64,000 bases of DNA from Sulfodiicoccus acidiphilus (GCF_003967175.1 NZ_AP018553.1:1302001-1366000), one strand, 5' to 3'. Positions 9,308 through 18,302 are shown, counted from the stretch's first letter. The notes: generated by a model not told the origin, from the sequence alone. Numbers and translations: made by a program.

Positions 9308-10512
9308 CTAGCCAACACCTCCAGCTTATCGAGCAACTCCCTACTAGACTGAGCCAGCACCACCACCTTGTCTCCCTCAAGCAATACGTCGCACGGCTGG
9401 CCGCTCTCCTTAATTGTCAGACCATACTTCTCCGAGTTCCTCAACAACTTCTCCGTGAGCGACGTAGAGAGTCCAAGCCTAGAACCAGTTCTCCTCAGGG
9501 CAGTGGAAACTAAATTCTGGACCCCGAACACTATCGGGCCGTCCACCTTTATCCAACCCATGTATCTGATTATTCCACCTGCTAGAGTCGCTACCTCTGA
9601 GTAAGGGGTCATGTAACCCAAGTTAGCCTTATCTTCCGTTTTCAATAGAGCCACTATCAACTCCTTTCTCTCCTCTAACTTAAGCACGAGCTCCTCCAGT
9701 TCTTCTCTGGCCTTCTCTCTCTCTGCCAATCTCTCCACGTTAGCGAAGGGGTCCACTGGCCCTCTTCCCTTTCCAATCCTCATACCAGATGTTATAGACA
9801 TTGTGGTGAACTCCTTCGCCTCCCTCACCGCCTCGTGTAGTTTTCTCCCTCGAGCCAAGAGCGATGTTATTGCGGCCGATAGCACGTCGCCACTGCCGTG
9901 GGTATCCTTGGTCTCCGCAACAGTTCCTCTGAGGTGGTTGATCCTACCGTCTATCACCACTACGTCCTCTCCCTTTAGTCTCTCTCCTCCTTTGGCTAGA
10001 ACATTAGTTCCGAGTTGAGAGGACAGAAGCGCAGCTGCTTCTTCGAGGGTGTTGAGATCGTCGATTTTTGAACCAGTGAGTAGCTCGAGTTCAGCCAGGT
10101 TTGGAGTGATTATCAGTGAAGTCTTGGCCAGGTTTTTTAACGCCTCGAGGACGTCGTTCCCCGCCAGCCTATCGCCGGATTTGGCCACCATGACGGGATC
10201 AAGTACCAGGCCTACTCTGCTCTCCAACACCTTCCTTCTTACTACTTCCACGACCTCCGCTGTTGGGAGGACCCCCGTCTTCATGAATCTGACGTCGAAG
10301 TCGTCCAAGACCGCCTTCAGCTGGGCCTCCACAAAGCTAGGTGGTAGGGGGTAGATCGCGCTTACTCCCACCGTGTTCTGAGCAGTCACTGACGTGACTA
10401 CGGTCACCCCGAACGTCCCTAGGGACGTGAAGGTTCGTAAGTCAGCCTGAAGGCCCGCCCCTCCTCCCGAGTCGCTTCCCGCGATCGTTCCCACTACGGG
10501 CCTGCTCCTCAC
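9304..10512 (-). CDS. thiD: HMP-phosphate kinase ThiD with a C-terminal ThiN-like domain
   Basis: Residues 1-250 form a bifunctional hydroxymethylpyrimidine/HMP-phosphate kinase of thiamine synthesis, with AGSDSGGGAGLQADLRT at about 12-28 and DTHGSGDVLSAA near 204. A charged helical linker (about 262-300) leads to a domain of about 105 residues with TPYSEVATLAGGIIRY. In other archaea ThiD is fused to ThiN, a thiamine-phosphate synthase, and this domain sits in the same place but is shorter and diverged. I therefore call it ThiN-like without assigning activity. It could be a regulatory version. Its TGA stop overlaps the PfkB start. Confidence 0.88.
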   Translation of the reverse strand: MRSRPVVGTIAGSDSGGGAGLQADLRTFTSLGTFGVTVVTSVTAQNTVGVSAIYPLPPSFVEAQLKAVLDDFDVRFMKTGVLPTAEVVEVVRRKVLESRVGLVLDPVMVAKSGDRLAGNDVLEALKNLAKTSLIITPNLAELELLTGSKIDDLNTLEEAAALLSSQLGTNVLAKGGERLKGEDVVVIDGRINHLRGTVAETKDTHGSGDVLSAAITSLLARGRKLHEAVREAKEFTTMSITSGMRIGKGRGPVDPFANVERLAEREKAREELEELVLKLEERKELIVALLKTEDKANLGYMTPYSEVATLAGGIIRYMGWIKVDGPIVFGVQNLVSTALRRTGSRLGLSTSLTEKLLRNSEKYGLTIKESGQPCDVLLEGDKVVVLAQSSRELLDKLEVLAR

Positions 10513-10521
10513 GGGGAAGTT

Positions 10522-11700
10522 TCACCTCCCGGGGTTTAATTTCTGCTGATAAGCTCTCTCGGTCTTTACCCACACCTTCCTTCTTCTAGTGACTTCGAGG
10601 AATACGGCAGCCACATTGAGTGCTATGACCAAGTTAACATAGAGGTAGGAGAGAAGTCCATAGAAGGGCTCTATCAGGTGTCTCCTAGATATCATCATTG
10701 TAACCAGAAAGGTGAAGACAGTGGAAGTGCCGGCAGCTACTGAGGCCTCTTGAAGAACGTGAAGGGATGCAACTAGGGGCAGGAAGTAAGTCGATGCGTA
10801 CATTATCATTACCACAGGCGTGGCGATTGTAAGCAATGCGTCAACCGCCCTGACGTCTCTCCTCATACGTAGTAGGGTGATATCGACCTCTAACCTTCCC
10901 CTGTACCACCTGAGGCGCTGCTTCAAGAGGGACCTCAATCTGACCACCACTTCCCTTCTAGCCAGAACTGAGGGAGAGTAGACTACGGTGTAGCCGGCAG
11001 AGAGTGCCCTGAGGCTCAGCTCGAAGTCCTCCGTGAGCACGTCCTCCCTCCATCCTCCAAGCTCCTCCAGAACGCTTCTCCTGATGAACATGCAGGTGCC
11101 CTCTAAGGAAACGAAAGCCCCCAGTCTGGCTCTTCCCCCTAAGGCATACTCGCTCAGAAGCTCCTCAAGTGAGGCGAACCTAGCCAGTACTGTGTCTCTA
11201 ACGTTGAATGGGAGTAACCTTCCCTGAACCCCCGCTACCTTGGGGTCTTTGAACTTGGCCGCCGCGTAGGAGAGGACGTCTAAGCGAGGCATTGTGTCCG
11301 CGTCGAAGACCCCTATTACGTCTCCTTTGCTCAATTTGATCGCGAAGTTGAGGGCCTCGCTCTTTCCATTTAACGCCTTTCTCTGTATGTGAAAGCACTT
11401 AACGTTATCGTAGTTCATTTCATACTTCCTACAGACGTTCAGTGTTCCGTCAGTGGAACCGCTCTCTACTACCAACACTTCGTACTTCGAGCGATCGTAG
11501 TCTTGATTTAGGAGCGCGTCCATCAGTCTAGGGAGAACTCCCTCCTCGTTGCGAGCAGGGACCACCAGACTGAAGGTTACTCCTTCTTGCGATCTTTCTT
11601 CGACGGGTTTCCACGTGAATCCCAGTAAAGCCATGATCGAGTTGTAGGTCGTCCAAGAACTAACCACGATACTGAACGTCAGCAGGATATCGTCGATCAT
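10522..11700 (-). CDS. Membrane glycosyltransferase, family 2
   Basis: This 392-residue processive-type GT2 enzyme transfers sugars from nucleotide or dolichyl donors at the cytoplasmic membrane. The donor-binding block SLVVPARNEEGVLPRL lies near residue 45 and the metal-binding FDADT near 138. The acceptor/catalytic motif is TEDFELSLR, followed by QRLRW, the Q-x-x-R-W signature. There is one N-terminal and three or four C-terminal membrane helices. It may decorate lipid or S-layer glycans. The ATG lies 26 bases from a TATA box at 11721-11731, so the transcript should be leaderless. Confidence 0.9.
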   Translation of the reverse strand: MIDDILLTFSIVVSSWTTYNSIMALLGFTWKPVEERSQEGVTFSLVVPARNEEGVLPRLMDALLNQDYDRSKYEVLVVESGSTDGTLNVCRKYEMNYDNVKCFHIQRKALNGKSEALNFAIKLSKGDVIGVFDADTMPRLDVLSYAAAKFKDPKVAGVQGRLLPFNVRDTVLARFASLEELLSEYALGGRARLGAFVSLEGTCMFIRRSVLEELGGWREDVLTEDFELSLRALSAGYTVVYSPSVLARREVVVRLRSLLKQRLRWYRGRLEVDITLLRMRRDVRAVDALLTIATPVVMIMYASTYFLPLVASLHVLQEASVAAGTSTVFTFLVTMMISRRHLIEPFYGLLSYLYVNLVIALNVAAVFLEVTRRRKVWVKTERAYQQKLNPGR

Positions 11701-11720
11701 TCCGATTAAACTGCCATTCT

Positions 11721-11731
11721 CTTATATATTA
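11721..11731 (-). promoter_or_regulatory. TATA box for the glycosyltransferase gene
   Basis: The sequence reads AATATATAAG on the minus strand and is centred about 26 bases before the ATG at 11700, the spacing expected for a leaderless archaeal gene. Confidence 0.7.
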
Positions 11732-11812
11732 AGGCTACTCATGTCTCAGACTGGGTTCAGGCTTAGTGCATTCTCAGGAAATACTCTTAATCGCACACAC
11801 GAAGTTTCGAAC

Positions 11813-13297
11813 GTGAGAGTGCTGCTGGTCACGGGGAAGTTGGCTGAACGGGCCGTCAGGGAGGCCGCCTCTAGAGTTAGGGGTGCGGAGGTTGAGGTCA
11901 AGGTTCTAGACTACCCCGTGGCCGCTCTGATGACGGCCAAGTACGTCGCCGAGAAGTTGAAGGGGGTTGACGGCAATTTCGACTACATAGTTGTCCCAGG
12001 CCTGGTCTTCGGTGATGTTTCCGTAGTCGAGAGAAGCACCGGAGTGAGGACGGTTAAGGGGAGCCAGGATGCCTACGACATCCCTGTTGTCATCGAGGCG
12101 CTCAAGAGGGGGTTACCCCTATCTTCTCTGGAGCCCGCTGACGCGGTGATAGCTAGGATAAGACTTTCCGATCTGAGGAAGGAAATAGCAGAGATGGAGA
12201 ATAGTGCGGAATACGCCTTCGAACAGGATGGACTGAAGATCCCAATCTCTCCCCCACCTTTCAGGATATTCTTGGAGCTCGACGTAAAGTGGGACGAAGA
12301 GAGAGTGAAGAGGGAAGCCCTTAGGGTGAGGGACTACGTTGACGTCGTTGTAGTGGGTACTCCCGCTGGTAGCGACGATCCAGACTCTTTATCCCGGAAG
12401 GTGAAGACGCTTGTAGACCTAGGGTTCAGAGTAGGAGTGGACTCTGCTTCTCCGAACGAGCTGAAGGCCGGTGTGAGGGCGGGGGCCGGTTTCGTTTTCA
12501 ACCTTAACGAGACCAATTTGGACCTACTAGAGGAGGCAAAGGACGCGACGTTCATAGTGGCTCCAACGTATCCAGAGGAAAGGGCGAAGAGGTGTCTCTC
12601 CATTTTCAGGGATGCTCAGAGGAGGGGTTACAGGAAGTTGATCTTGGATCCAGTGCTTTCTCCACCGGTCTTAGGAACTTTCCAGTCGCTCACAGAGTAC
12701 GCTCAGGTTAGAAAGGAGCTCCCAAACGTCCCTACACTGATGGGAGTACTTAACGTCACAGAGTTGATCGACGCTGATAGCCACGGAGTCAACGCCTTGA
12801 TGGCTACCTTGGCCCAGGAGTTGGGAGTGGGAAACCTACTCACCATGGATAAGGGGAGAACTAGGTGGTCGGCGTGGGAACTCAGGACCGCAACATCGAT
12901 GGTGTCTTTAGCTCACGTCAGGAGGAAACCACCTAAGGACATCGGAGTAGACCTATTGATACTAAAGGACAGGGAAAGGGAGGATCGCGAGTTCCTCCAT
13001 GCCGACCAGGTGATCGAGGTGAGCGAGATAGAACCTAAGATGGATCGAGGATTCGTGAGGATAGGATTAGAGGACGATAAGTTGGCTTTGGTATTTAATG
13101 ATGGAAATCATAGAAGGAAAGTGAAGTTGATGAGCGAGAACGCACTATCTCTAGGAAGGGCCCTAGTGAGGAGTGTGTCAATGGATCCAGAACACGCACT
13201 ATACGTAGGTTACGAGCTCGCTAAGGCGGAAATGGCGTTACAGCTGGGGAAGAGGTACGCACAGGACTCGCCCCTTTTCAGAGTGAGGATGAAATGA
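11813..13297 (+). CDS. Dihydropteroate-synthase-related protein
   Basis: This roughly 494-residue protein matches the archaeal DHPS-related family: an N-terminal domain of about 170 residues, then a TIM-barrel pterin-binding domain. In the barrel I see FNLNETN near 235, YRKLILDPVLSPP near 300 and TLMGVLNVTELIDADSHG near 335, the last being a DHPS-like strand. It is a candidate for joining a pterin to an arylamine in the modified-folate (sulfopterin or methanopterin-like) pathway of Sulfolobales. I chose the GTG at 11813, where the conserved protein begins (RVLLVTGKLAERAV); an ATG at 11741 adds 24 poorly conserved residues. Confidence 0.85.
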   Translation: MRVLLVTGKLAERAVREAASRVRGAEVEVKVLDYPVAALMTAKYVAEKLKGVDGNFDYIVVPGLVFGDVSVVERSTGVRTVKGSQDAYDIPVVIEALKRGLPLSSLEPADAVIARIRLSDLRKEIAEMENSAEYAFEQDGLKIPISPPPFRIFLELDVKWDEERVKREALRVRDYVDVVVVGTPAGSDDPDSLSRKVKTLVDLGFRVGVDSASPNELKAGVRAGAGFVFNLNETNLDLLEEAKDATFIVAPTYPEERAKRCLSIFRDAQRRGYRKLILDPVLSPPVLGTFQSLTEYAQVRKELPNVPTLMGVLNVTELIDADSHGVNALMATLAQELGVGNLLTMDKGRTRWSAWELRTATSMVSLAHVRRKPPKDIGVDLLILKDREREDREFLHADQVIEVSEIEPKMDRGFVRIGLEDDKLALVFNDGNHRRKVKLMSENALSLGRALVRSVSMDPEHALYVGYELAKAEMALQLGKRYAQDSPLFRVRMK

Positions 13298-13749
13298 TAA
13301 GGGTGGCCCTGCCCGAGATCTGGGAGGTCAACGTCGACAGGAGGAGATGGTTGGCTGTGGCCGTCTGTACGCATCTAGTGACACCGGATGCAGAGGGGGA
13401 GTTGGGGGAAATGGCGAGGTACTTAGTAGGGACCTTCTCCCTGGGTACAGCAGTGGAGAGGTTCAGGTTGGGGTACCCTGCGATCTTCGGGGGAGTCTTC
13501 GTCATGAGCGGAAGGTCACCTGTGAGGAGATTCGAGTTCAGGGGATACGTCAAGAGGGTCCCCCTCGCATGTCCCACTGAGTTAAACTCCCTAAAGGACC
13601 TAGACGGTGCTGTGATAGGGGGAGAGAGAGGGGCGCTGACGTTTTCCTCAGTTAGAAAGGACGGTTATGTCCCCGTTGATAATGTGGGCCTGCGGTTCAT
13701 CACGGATACTCCACCGTCACGTACTGTTCCTTTCCCTCGTATATCCTGA
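13294..13749 (+). CDS. Conserved-looking hypothetical protein of the pterin cluster
   Basis: This 151-residue protein has no family I recognise. It is soluble and mixed alpha/beta, with a basic middle. Its ATG overlaps the stop of the DHPS-related gene (ATGA), so it is translated with it and probably serves the same pathway. Its last 50 bases overlap the 3' end of the PTPS-like gene on the other strand. The C-terminal dozen residues look non-conserved, so a missed base near the end is possible. Confidence 0.7.
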   Translation: MIRVALPEIWEVNVDRRRWLAVAVCTHLVTPDAEGELGEMARYLVGTFSLGTAVERFRLGYPAIFGGVFVMSGRSPVRRFEFRGYVKRVPLACPTELNSLKDLDGAVIGGERGALTFSSVRKDGYVPVDNVGLRFITDTPPSRTVPFPRIS

Positions 13750-14116
13750 CTCTAACTGACTTTGGAGAGCCCAGTTTACTGTGTAGCTCTCTCGCCAATT
13801 CTGCCGCTATGAACTCGGCAGTTGGGAAGGGCGCATCGATCACCTTGATCTCTACCCTGAACGGGCCGCGTAGCTCCAGCTTCTCCACGTCCCTCGCTGG
13901 CACGATGAGCTTGTGGTCCCACTCCCTCAGGGTCTCCGTGAGTACCCTCCTCACCTCCTCGAAGTTGACCACGAACCCCGTGGACTCCTCAACTTCCCCC
14001 TCAACTTCGACGTTCACTTGGTAAGTGTGGCCGTGTATTTGGGAGTCGGCTGGAGAGGAGAGTGTGTAGTGGGCAGAATCTAGTGTGAACCCCTCAACTC
14101 CCACTCTGAACTTCAA
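13700..14116 (-). CDS. 6-pyruvoyltetrahydropterin synthase/QueD-like protein
   Basis: This 138-residue protein has the T-fold of PTPS/QueD. Zinc ligands are visible as DSAHYTL near residue 14 and HGHTYQV near 29; REWDHKLI near 66 and [11 protein letters not shown] near 97 are further hallmarks. The Cys that normally lies just before HGH is absent (the residues are DSQIHGH), so it is not a standard PTPS or QueD. PTPS-III-type enzymes with altered active sites make 6-hydroxymethyldihydropterin, which fits the MptE gene nearby. The start overlaps the end of the upstream gene. Confidence 0.87.
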   Translation of the reverse strand: MKFRVGVEGFTLDSAHYTLSSPADSQIHGHTYQVNVEVEGEVEESTGFVVNFEEVRRVLTETLREWDHKLIVPARDVEKLELRGPFRVEIKVIDAPFPTAEFIAAELARELHSKLGSPKSVRVRIYEGKEQYVTVEYP

Positions 14117-14600
14117 CCAAGATCCTCCTCAGGTTCTTGTCTACATGTTCCCACAGTGCCTCCGTTAGATACCTGATCTCGTCGCAGGTCAACTTAATGT
14201 CCTGGTCCCTCTTCATCGACTCTAACACCTTCAGGGCCCTCATAAGCTTCTGGAACTCGCCCCTCACAACCGTCCTACCTTGAAATGTGAGGTCCTCACC
14301 TAGAACGAAGTCCCCACCAACCTCCAGTATCTGATATAGGGCAAACGTCGCTTGACTAGCGTCAGCCTCGAACTCGTTCAACCTAGTGATCACTTCCCTA
14401 GTTAGGGTAGAGACGTAGTCCCTTACGAGGTCGACGAGACTGTCTACCACTTCCATCCCCATTCTGAACTTGGGATTCGCCAATAGTTCTCTGAACTTCG
14501 AGTTGGTGAGGCAAGAGGTGTCACAGGGAACGGGAACCATAAGTGGCTCTATTACCATGGACGGCCTCTCCCTCATGAACTCCTCCTCGAGGGAAGCCAT
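14094..14600 (-). CDS. Hypothetical helical protein of the pterin cluster
   Basis: This 168-residue, all-helical soluble protein belongs to no family I recognise. It has two Cys in PCDTSC near residue 27. It is co-transcribed with the PTPS-like gene, which it overlaps by 23 bases. The ATG at 14600 is chosen because a TATA-like TATTATACA lies about 26 bases upstream; an ATG at 14609 is less well placed. A function linked to pterin synthesis is possible from position only. Confidence 0.72.
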   Translation of the reverse strand: MASLEEEFMRERPSMVIEPLMVPVPCDTSCLTNSKFRELLANPKFRMGMEVVDSLVDLVRDYVSTLTREVITRLNEFEADASQATFALYQILEVGGDFVLGEDLTFQGRTVVRGEFQKLMRALKVLESMKRDQDIKLTCDEIRYLTEALWEHVDKNLRRILVEVQSGS

Positions 14601-14604
14601 GGGA

Positions 14605-14631
14605 AACAATATTACGGCCGTGTATAATAGC
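14605..14631. promoter_or_regulatory. Divergent promoter region, helical protein / NTase-like gene
   Basis: Two TATA-like elements lie within 25 bases. AATATTAC near 14608 serves the plus-strand GTG at 14637, and TATTATACA near 14622 on the minus strand serves the ATG at 14600. Both are about 26 bases from their starts, so the two transcription units begin almost face to face and may exclude each other. Confidence 0.6.
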
Positions 14632-14636
14632 TTGCC

Positions 14637-15089
14637 GTGGACGCTCTAACTGGACTTACTCGGATGGCCTTGGAGGGCTTTATGGAGTGGTTCGGTAAAG
14701 ACGTGGTGGGGATCGCGGCCCTGCGCTCCGATAATGAGATGCACGTTCTGATTCTCGTGGACGGCATCCGTGAGATCTCGATCACCGCTAGGACGGAAAT
14801 CTGGAGGAAGTTCTACGAAGCTCTCAGGACATCTCACCTCTTCTCCTCCTACGTCGAGGAGTTCGGGACTGCTCCACGTATAGTTGGGATCTTGCTTTCC
14901 CCAGAGGAAGTGGACTACCACATCCCGTGGGTCGTCCACCTCCTTCTCCAGGGGACAGTCCTCCTGGATCCGAAGGGCATTCTGAAGAAGGCAAGGGAAG
15001 TTCTGAAAGGGGTCAAGACGTTCCAGCATAGAAACGGGGCAGTTGTAGTAATGGGCGATCTCTCCAAGGGGGAGGTGGTTGACCTTTGA
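14637..15089 (+). CDS. Nucleotidyltransferase-like partner of a HEPN protein
   Basis: This 150-residue protein precedes a HEPN gene and overlaps it by four bases, the standard arrangement of MNT/HEPN pairs. The N-terminal 50 residues have the right strand pattern (VVGIAALRSDNEMHVLILV), but the G-S-x-Asp-x-Asp catalytic signature of active nucleotidyltransferases is degraded. The protein may therefore be an inactive or structural MNT relative. Such pairs act as toxin-antitoxin modules or as housekeeping complexes. Here the pair lies inside a pterin gene cluster. The GTG start is 26 bases from a TATA-like element. Confidence 0.65.
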   Translation: MDALTGLTRMALEGFMEWFGKDVVGIAALRSDNEMHVLILVDGIREISITARTEIWRKFYEALRTSHLFSSYVEEFGTAPRIVGILLSPEEVDYHIPWVVHLLLQGTVLLDPKGILKKAREVLKGVKTFQHRNGAVVVMGDLSKGEVVDL

Positions 15090-15499
15090 ACAACAGCGCT
15101 CTAGCCTCGGAATACATGCTCCGTGCCTCGAGAAGTCTAAAGGAGGCGAGACAGAGTCACGAGGAAGGAGACCTAGTAGGGGCCGTGGTCAGTGCTGGAG
15201 AGGCTGTGGATTACGCTGCTAGGGTGGTTCTGGCACTCTATGGGATCGTTCCACTCTGTCTTGGAGCATCCTTCGTTTTGGAGTACCTGATTTCCAAGGG
15301 GAAAGCCACCGAGATCGTCAAGCTGGTAGGGGAAATGGAGGAGATCGCGTTGAAGGGGTTACTGGCCGAGAAGCTCGACGAATCGTCCCTCAAGTCCCCC
15401 TCAGTCGTGGTAAGAGAGGTCGAGGTGAAGGCCACAATTGAGAGGGCCTCAAGGGTGATAGAGGCAGTGGAGGGGATTTTCGACGACTTTCACGATTGA
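15086..15499 (+). CDS. HEPN-domain protein
   Basis: This 137-residue four-helix protein of the HEPN type carries the typical core ASEYMLRASRSLKEARQ and AVVSAGEAVDYAARVV. I see no R-x4-6-H motif, so ribonuclease activity is doubtful. The TTG start overlaps the stop of the nucleotidyltransferase-like gene (TTGA), which indicates coupled translation and a likely complex. The following small gene starts two bases after its stop. Confidence 0.78.
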   Translation: MNNSALASEYMLRASRSLKEARQSHEEGDLVGAVVSAGEAVDYAARVVLALYGIVPLCLGASFVLEYLISKGKATEIVKLVGEMEEIALKGLLAEKLDESSLKSPSVVVREVEVKATIERASRVIEAVEGIFDDFHD

Positions 15500-15500
15500 C

Positions 15501-15689
15501 TTGGATTCCCATCAGTGTGGCACCGATCCTTGGGAAGCGCTTGGCCACTTGAGGGGGGAAGAAGTGTTGTTCAAGGTGAGTGCTAGCAATCCGCTTCTTC
15601 CAGAGCTCACTCGGGAACTCGAGATCGTGAAGGTTGAGGGTGGTGTACTTTTATTGAAGTTCAGAGATGGATCTCCTTCTACTCTCTAG
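15501..15689 (+). CDS. Small hypothetical protein
   Basis: This 62-residue protein is squeezed between the HEPN and MptE genes, starting at a TTG and overlapping the GTG of mptE by one base (TAGTG). It has a beta-rich C-terminal half (LEIVKVEGGVLLLKFRDG) and no family I recognise. Its tight packing supports it being real and co-translated. Confidence 0.6.
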   Translation: MDSHQCGTDPWEALGHLRGEEVLFKVSASNPLLPELTRELEIVKVEGGVLLLKFRDGSPSTL

Positions 15690-16306
15690 TGAGGTCAATG
15701 ATGGGTTACACCGAGTTGGCCGACTACTCTTCGGCTTCGCTCCTAAATTCCATGCTCCACGACGATCTTTCTGAAGACCTGGTGGACATGCTCAAGGGAA
15801 GGACAGTGGCCGTTGTAGGTGCTGGCCCTTCTCTGACTTCCGTGTCCCACTTCAGCGAAGAAAGGGTGATCGCAGCCGACGGTGCCTCAAGGTATCTAAT
15901 GGAGAAGGGCATAACTCCTGACGTAGTGGTGACGGACTTAGACGGCATTTCAGAAGTATTTCCCACGTTCTACGTAGTCCACGCTCACGGCGACAACTTC
16001 CATTTGTTGTGGAGAGTCGGGCTGATGAAGAAGGTTGTGGGGACGTGTCAAGTGGCGCCGTTCGGCAGGCTCAAGGTCTTCGGCGGCTTCACAGACGGAG
16101 ACAGAGCTGTGGCGCTGGCGCTTGCTGCGGGAGCGATGAAAGTGAGGCTTTACGGTATGGACTTCGACTCTGAGCTCACGGGGAAGTACTCTAAGCCAAC
16201 TCTCCAGGACGATATCCCTTCCTCCCCTACAAAGAGGGCTAAACTCAAGATAGCCAAGTGGGTAGTGGAGGAATTAATGCAGGACGGACTCAGGCACAAA
16301 GTCTGA
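15689..16306 (+). CDS. mptE: 6-hydroxymethyl-7,8-dihydropterin pyrophosphokinase, MptE type
   Basis: This 205-residue protein matches the archaeal DUF115/MptE family, which transfers pyrophosphate from ATP to 6-hydroxymethyl-7,8-dihydropterin and is unrelated in fold to bacterial FolK. Diagnostic segments are AVVGAGPSL near 43, AADGA near 67, VVTDLDG near 83, HAHGDN near 97, and FGGFTDGDRA near 126. With the PTPS-like and DHPS-related genes it completes a pterin branch leading to the modified folate of Sulfolobales. The start may be the GTG at 15689 or an ATG three to four codons later. Confidence 0.92.
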   Translation: MRSMMGYTELADYSSASLLNSMLHDDLSEDLVDMLKGRTVAVVGAGPSLTSVSHFSEERVIAADGASRYLMEKGITPDVVVTDLDGISEVFPTFYVVHAHGDNFHLLWRVGLMKKVVGTCQVAPFGRLKVFGGFTDGDRAVALALAAGAMKVRLYGMDFDSELTGKYSKPTLQDDIPSSPTKRAKLKIAKWVVEELMQDGLRHKV

Positions 16307-16323
16307 AACGTATGAACCCCCTT

Positions 16324-16357
16324 AGCCCAGAAGGGCGAGGCTTTCCGCCCCCTTAAC
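16324..16357 (-). repeat. Solo left-end remnant of repeat family R2
   Basis: On the minus strand this short segment (GTTAAGGGGGCGGAAAGCCT onward) matches the first 30 or so bases of the R2 elements at 23307 and 41063, but nothing of the rest of R2 follows. It is probably a relic of an excised or decayed copy, or a fortuitous hairpin acting in the 3' region of mptE. Confidence 0.5.
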
Positions 16358-16466
16358 TTCATCATTTTGTAAACCACCCTGCCGTCGCCGAAATAGACGT
16401 TAGAAGTAAAGAGATGAACTATCTAAGTTAGGAGCACTTTTAACTGAGTTAGTTGAGTCTAACCAT

Positions 16467-17446
16467 ATGAGTCTGATCCCGAGAGCGCCTAACGTTAAAC
16501 CTGGAGAGAAGTTCGATGTCATAGTTGTGGGTCTAGGTCCAGCAGCCTATGGGGCGGCTCTCTATAGTGCTAGATATATGTTGAAGACGCTCGTAATTGG
16601 AGAGACGCCTGGTGGTCAGTTGACGGAGGCCGGCGAGGTCGACGACTATCTCGGACTTGCTGGAATTAACGCTGGAGACATGATAAAGACCTTCTCTGCA
16701 CACGTCGCCAAGTACAACGTCCCAATACTAATGGACAGGGTGGAGTCGTTATCTAAGAGCGGGGAGGAGTTCGTGGTTAGAACGAAAAGGAGGGGCGATT
16801 ACAGCGCAAAGGCTGTAGTATTGGCTATAGGAGTGAAGAGGAGGAAGCTCGGTGTACCTGGCGAGGATCAATTCGCCGGGAGGGGAGTATCTTATTGTTC
16901 CGTCTGCGATGCCCCTCTGTTCAAGGGGAAGAGAGTTGTTGTAGTGGGGGAGGTAATTCAGCGCTAGAGGGGGCAGAGCTACTCACCCGTTACGCAACTA
17001 AGGTGTACTTGGTTCACAGGAGAGATGAGTTCAGAGCGCAACCGATATACGTCAAACTGGTCAAAGAGAAGCCCAACGTGGAGTTCCTCCTGAACTCGAG
17101 GGTGACCAAGATCGAGGGGGAAAAGTTGGTGAGGAGAGTTACAGTGGAGTCTCTCAAGGACGGTAAAACAACGGAACTAGAGGTCGACGGCATTTTCATA
17201 GAGATCGGATTCGACCCAGACGTCGAGTTCGCCAAGAGGAACGGTATCGAGACTGACGAGTTCGGCTACATAAAGGTGGACGAATGGATGAGGACGAACG
17301 TCCCTGGAGTGTTCGCTGCTGGAGACTGCACTCAGATGTGGATAGGTTTTAGACAGGTGGTCACTGCTGCGGCACAGGCAGCTGTAGCTGCACATAGTGC
17401 TTACAATTACATAAACGAACTCAAGGGGAACACTGGTGGAGCTTAG
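16467..17446 (+). CDS. trxB: Thioredoxin reductase-like flavoprotein (one-base shift)
   Basis: Restoring one base gives a 326-residue FAD/NAD(P)H enzyme that reduces thioredoxin or a similar protein. The FAD motif [17 protein letters not shown] lies near 22-38, the redox-active CSVCDAP near 145, and the C-terminal FAD motif VFAAGDCT near 288. The shift is in the G5 run at 16946-16950; one more G turns [10 protein letters not shown] into [17 protein letters not shown], the NAD(P)H-binding glycine motif. A TATA-like TTTTAAC lies about 29 bases upstream. The next gene overlaps its end by 11 bases. Confidence 0.93.
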
Positions 17447-18173
17447 GGCGGGCCTAGAAAAGGTGGCCCAGGACGTAGCGCACTTTCTTCGAGAGGTGAG
17501 GGACGACTCGCTCGACGTAGTTATAAAGAAGCACGGAACCGACTATACTAAGAAAGTGGACGAGTTGGCAGAGGCGAGGGTCTTTGAGGGGTTGGAAAGA
17601 GAGGGCTTCCACTTCGACGTGGTGAGCGAGGAGTCGGGGAGAACTGTGAGGGGGTCAGATTACGTTGTGGTTGTGGATCCGTTGGACGGGAGCACTAACT
17701 ACCTCTCTGGGATACCCTGGTGCTCCGTCTCACTGGCCCTTTTCCACAAGGGTGGAAGGCTTCTAGATAGTTTTGCTGGTGCTGTGGCCGAGATCTACAG
17801 GGACGTGGTATACTCCTACGATGAAGAAGGATCTTATGTAAATGGTGTAAGGACCTCGAGGAAGAGGCCTCAGGAAGTCGTGATAGGCTACTTCAACTCA
17901 TCCCAGTGGGAGCAGGCGAAGAGGATATTAGACGACTTCCCTGGGGCAAAGGTGAGAAGTCTTGGAAGTGCCTCCTTAGATATGATAAACGTCTGCCTAG
18001 GGTCAAGCAGAGCCTACTTCGACTTGCGGGGAAGGTTGAGGAACGTGGACGTCGCTGCATCCTTAGGCTTCTGTCTAAGACTCGGTCTGAGGCCCACTAG
18101 CTTCGACGGTTCGCCTCTTGAGGTTGATGTCGACGATGTAAGACAGATCCAGAGTATAGTCCTGAGAGGGTAG
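17436..18173 (+). CDS. Inositol monophosphatase/fructose-1,6-bisphosphatase-family protein
   Basis: This 245-residue protein is a Mg-dependent sugar phosphatase of the IMPase fold. The metal-binding signature [10 protein letters not shown] lies near 81-90, with VSEESG upstream and the closing [15 protein letters not shown] near 207. In archaea such enzymes can act on inositol-1-phosphate, fructose-1,6-bisphosphate or NADP(H); which one applies here cannot be told. The GTG start overlaps the trxB end, so the two are co-transcribed. Confidence 0.9.
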   Translation: MELRAGLEKVAQDVAHFLREVRDDSLDVVIKKHGTDYTKKVDELAEARVFEGLEREGFHFDVVSEESGRTVRGSDYVVVVDPLDGSTNYLSGIPWCSVSLALFHKGGRLLDSFAGAVAEIYRDVVYSYDEEGSYVNGVRTSRKRPQEVVIGYFNSSQWEQAKRILDDFPGAKVRSLGSASLDMINVCLGSSRAYFDLRGRLRNVDVAASLGFCLRLGLRPTSFDGSPLEVDVDDVRQIQSIVLRG

Positions 18174-18302
18174 AACTTAGTCCATCATTTGGAACAATAA
18201 CAAGTTACGGCTCACTTCACTGGTTTCCTGTCGCTCTAGTCAATGGCTTGCATTAACCTGTGAAGTTTATATGTTTTGTACCTAAGGCAACATGTCATCA
18301 GG

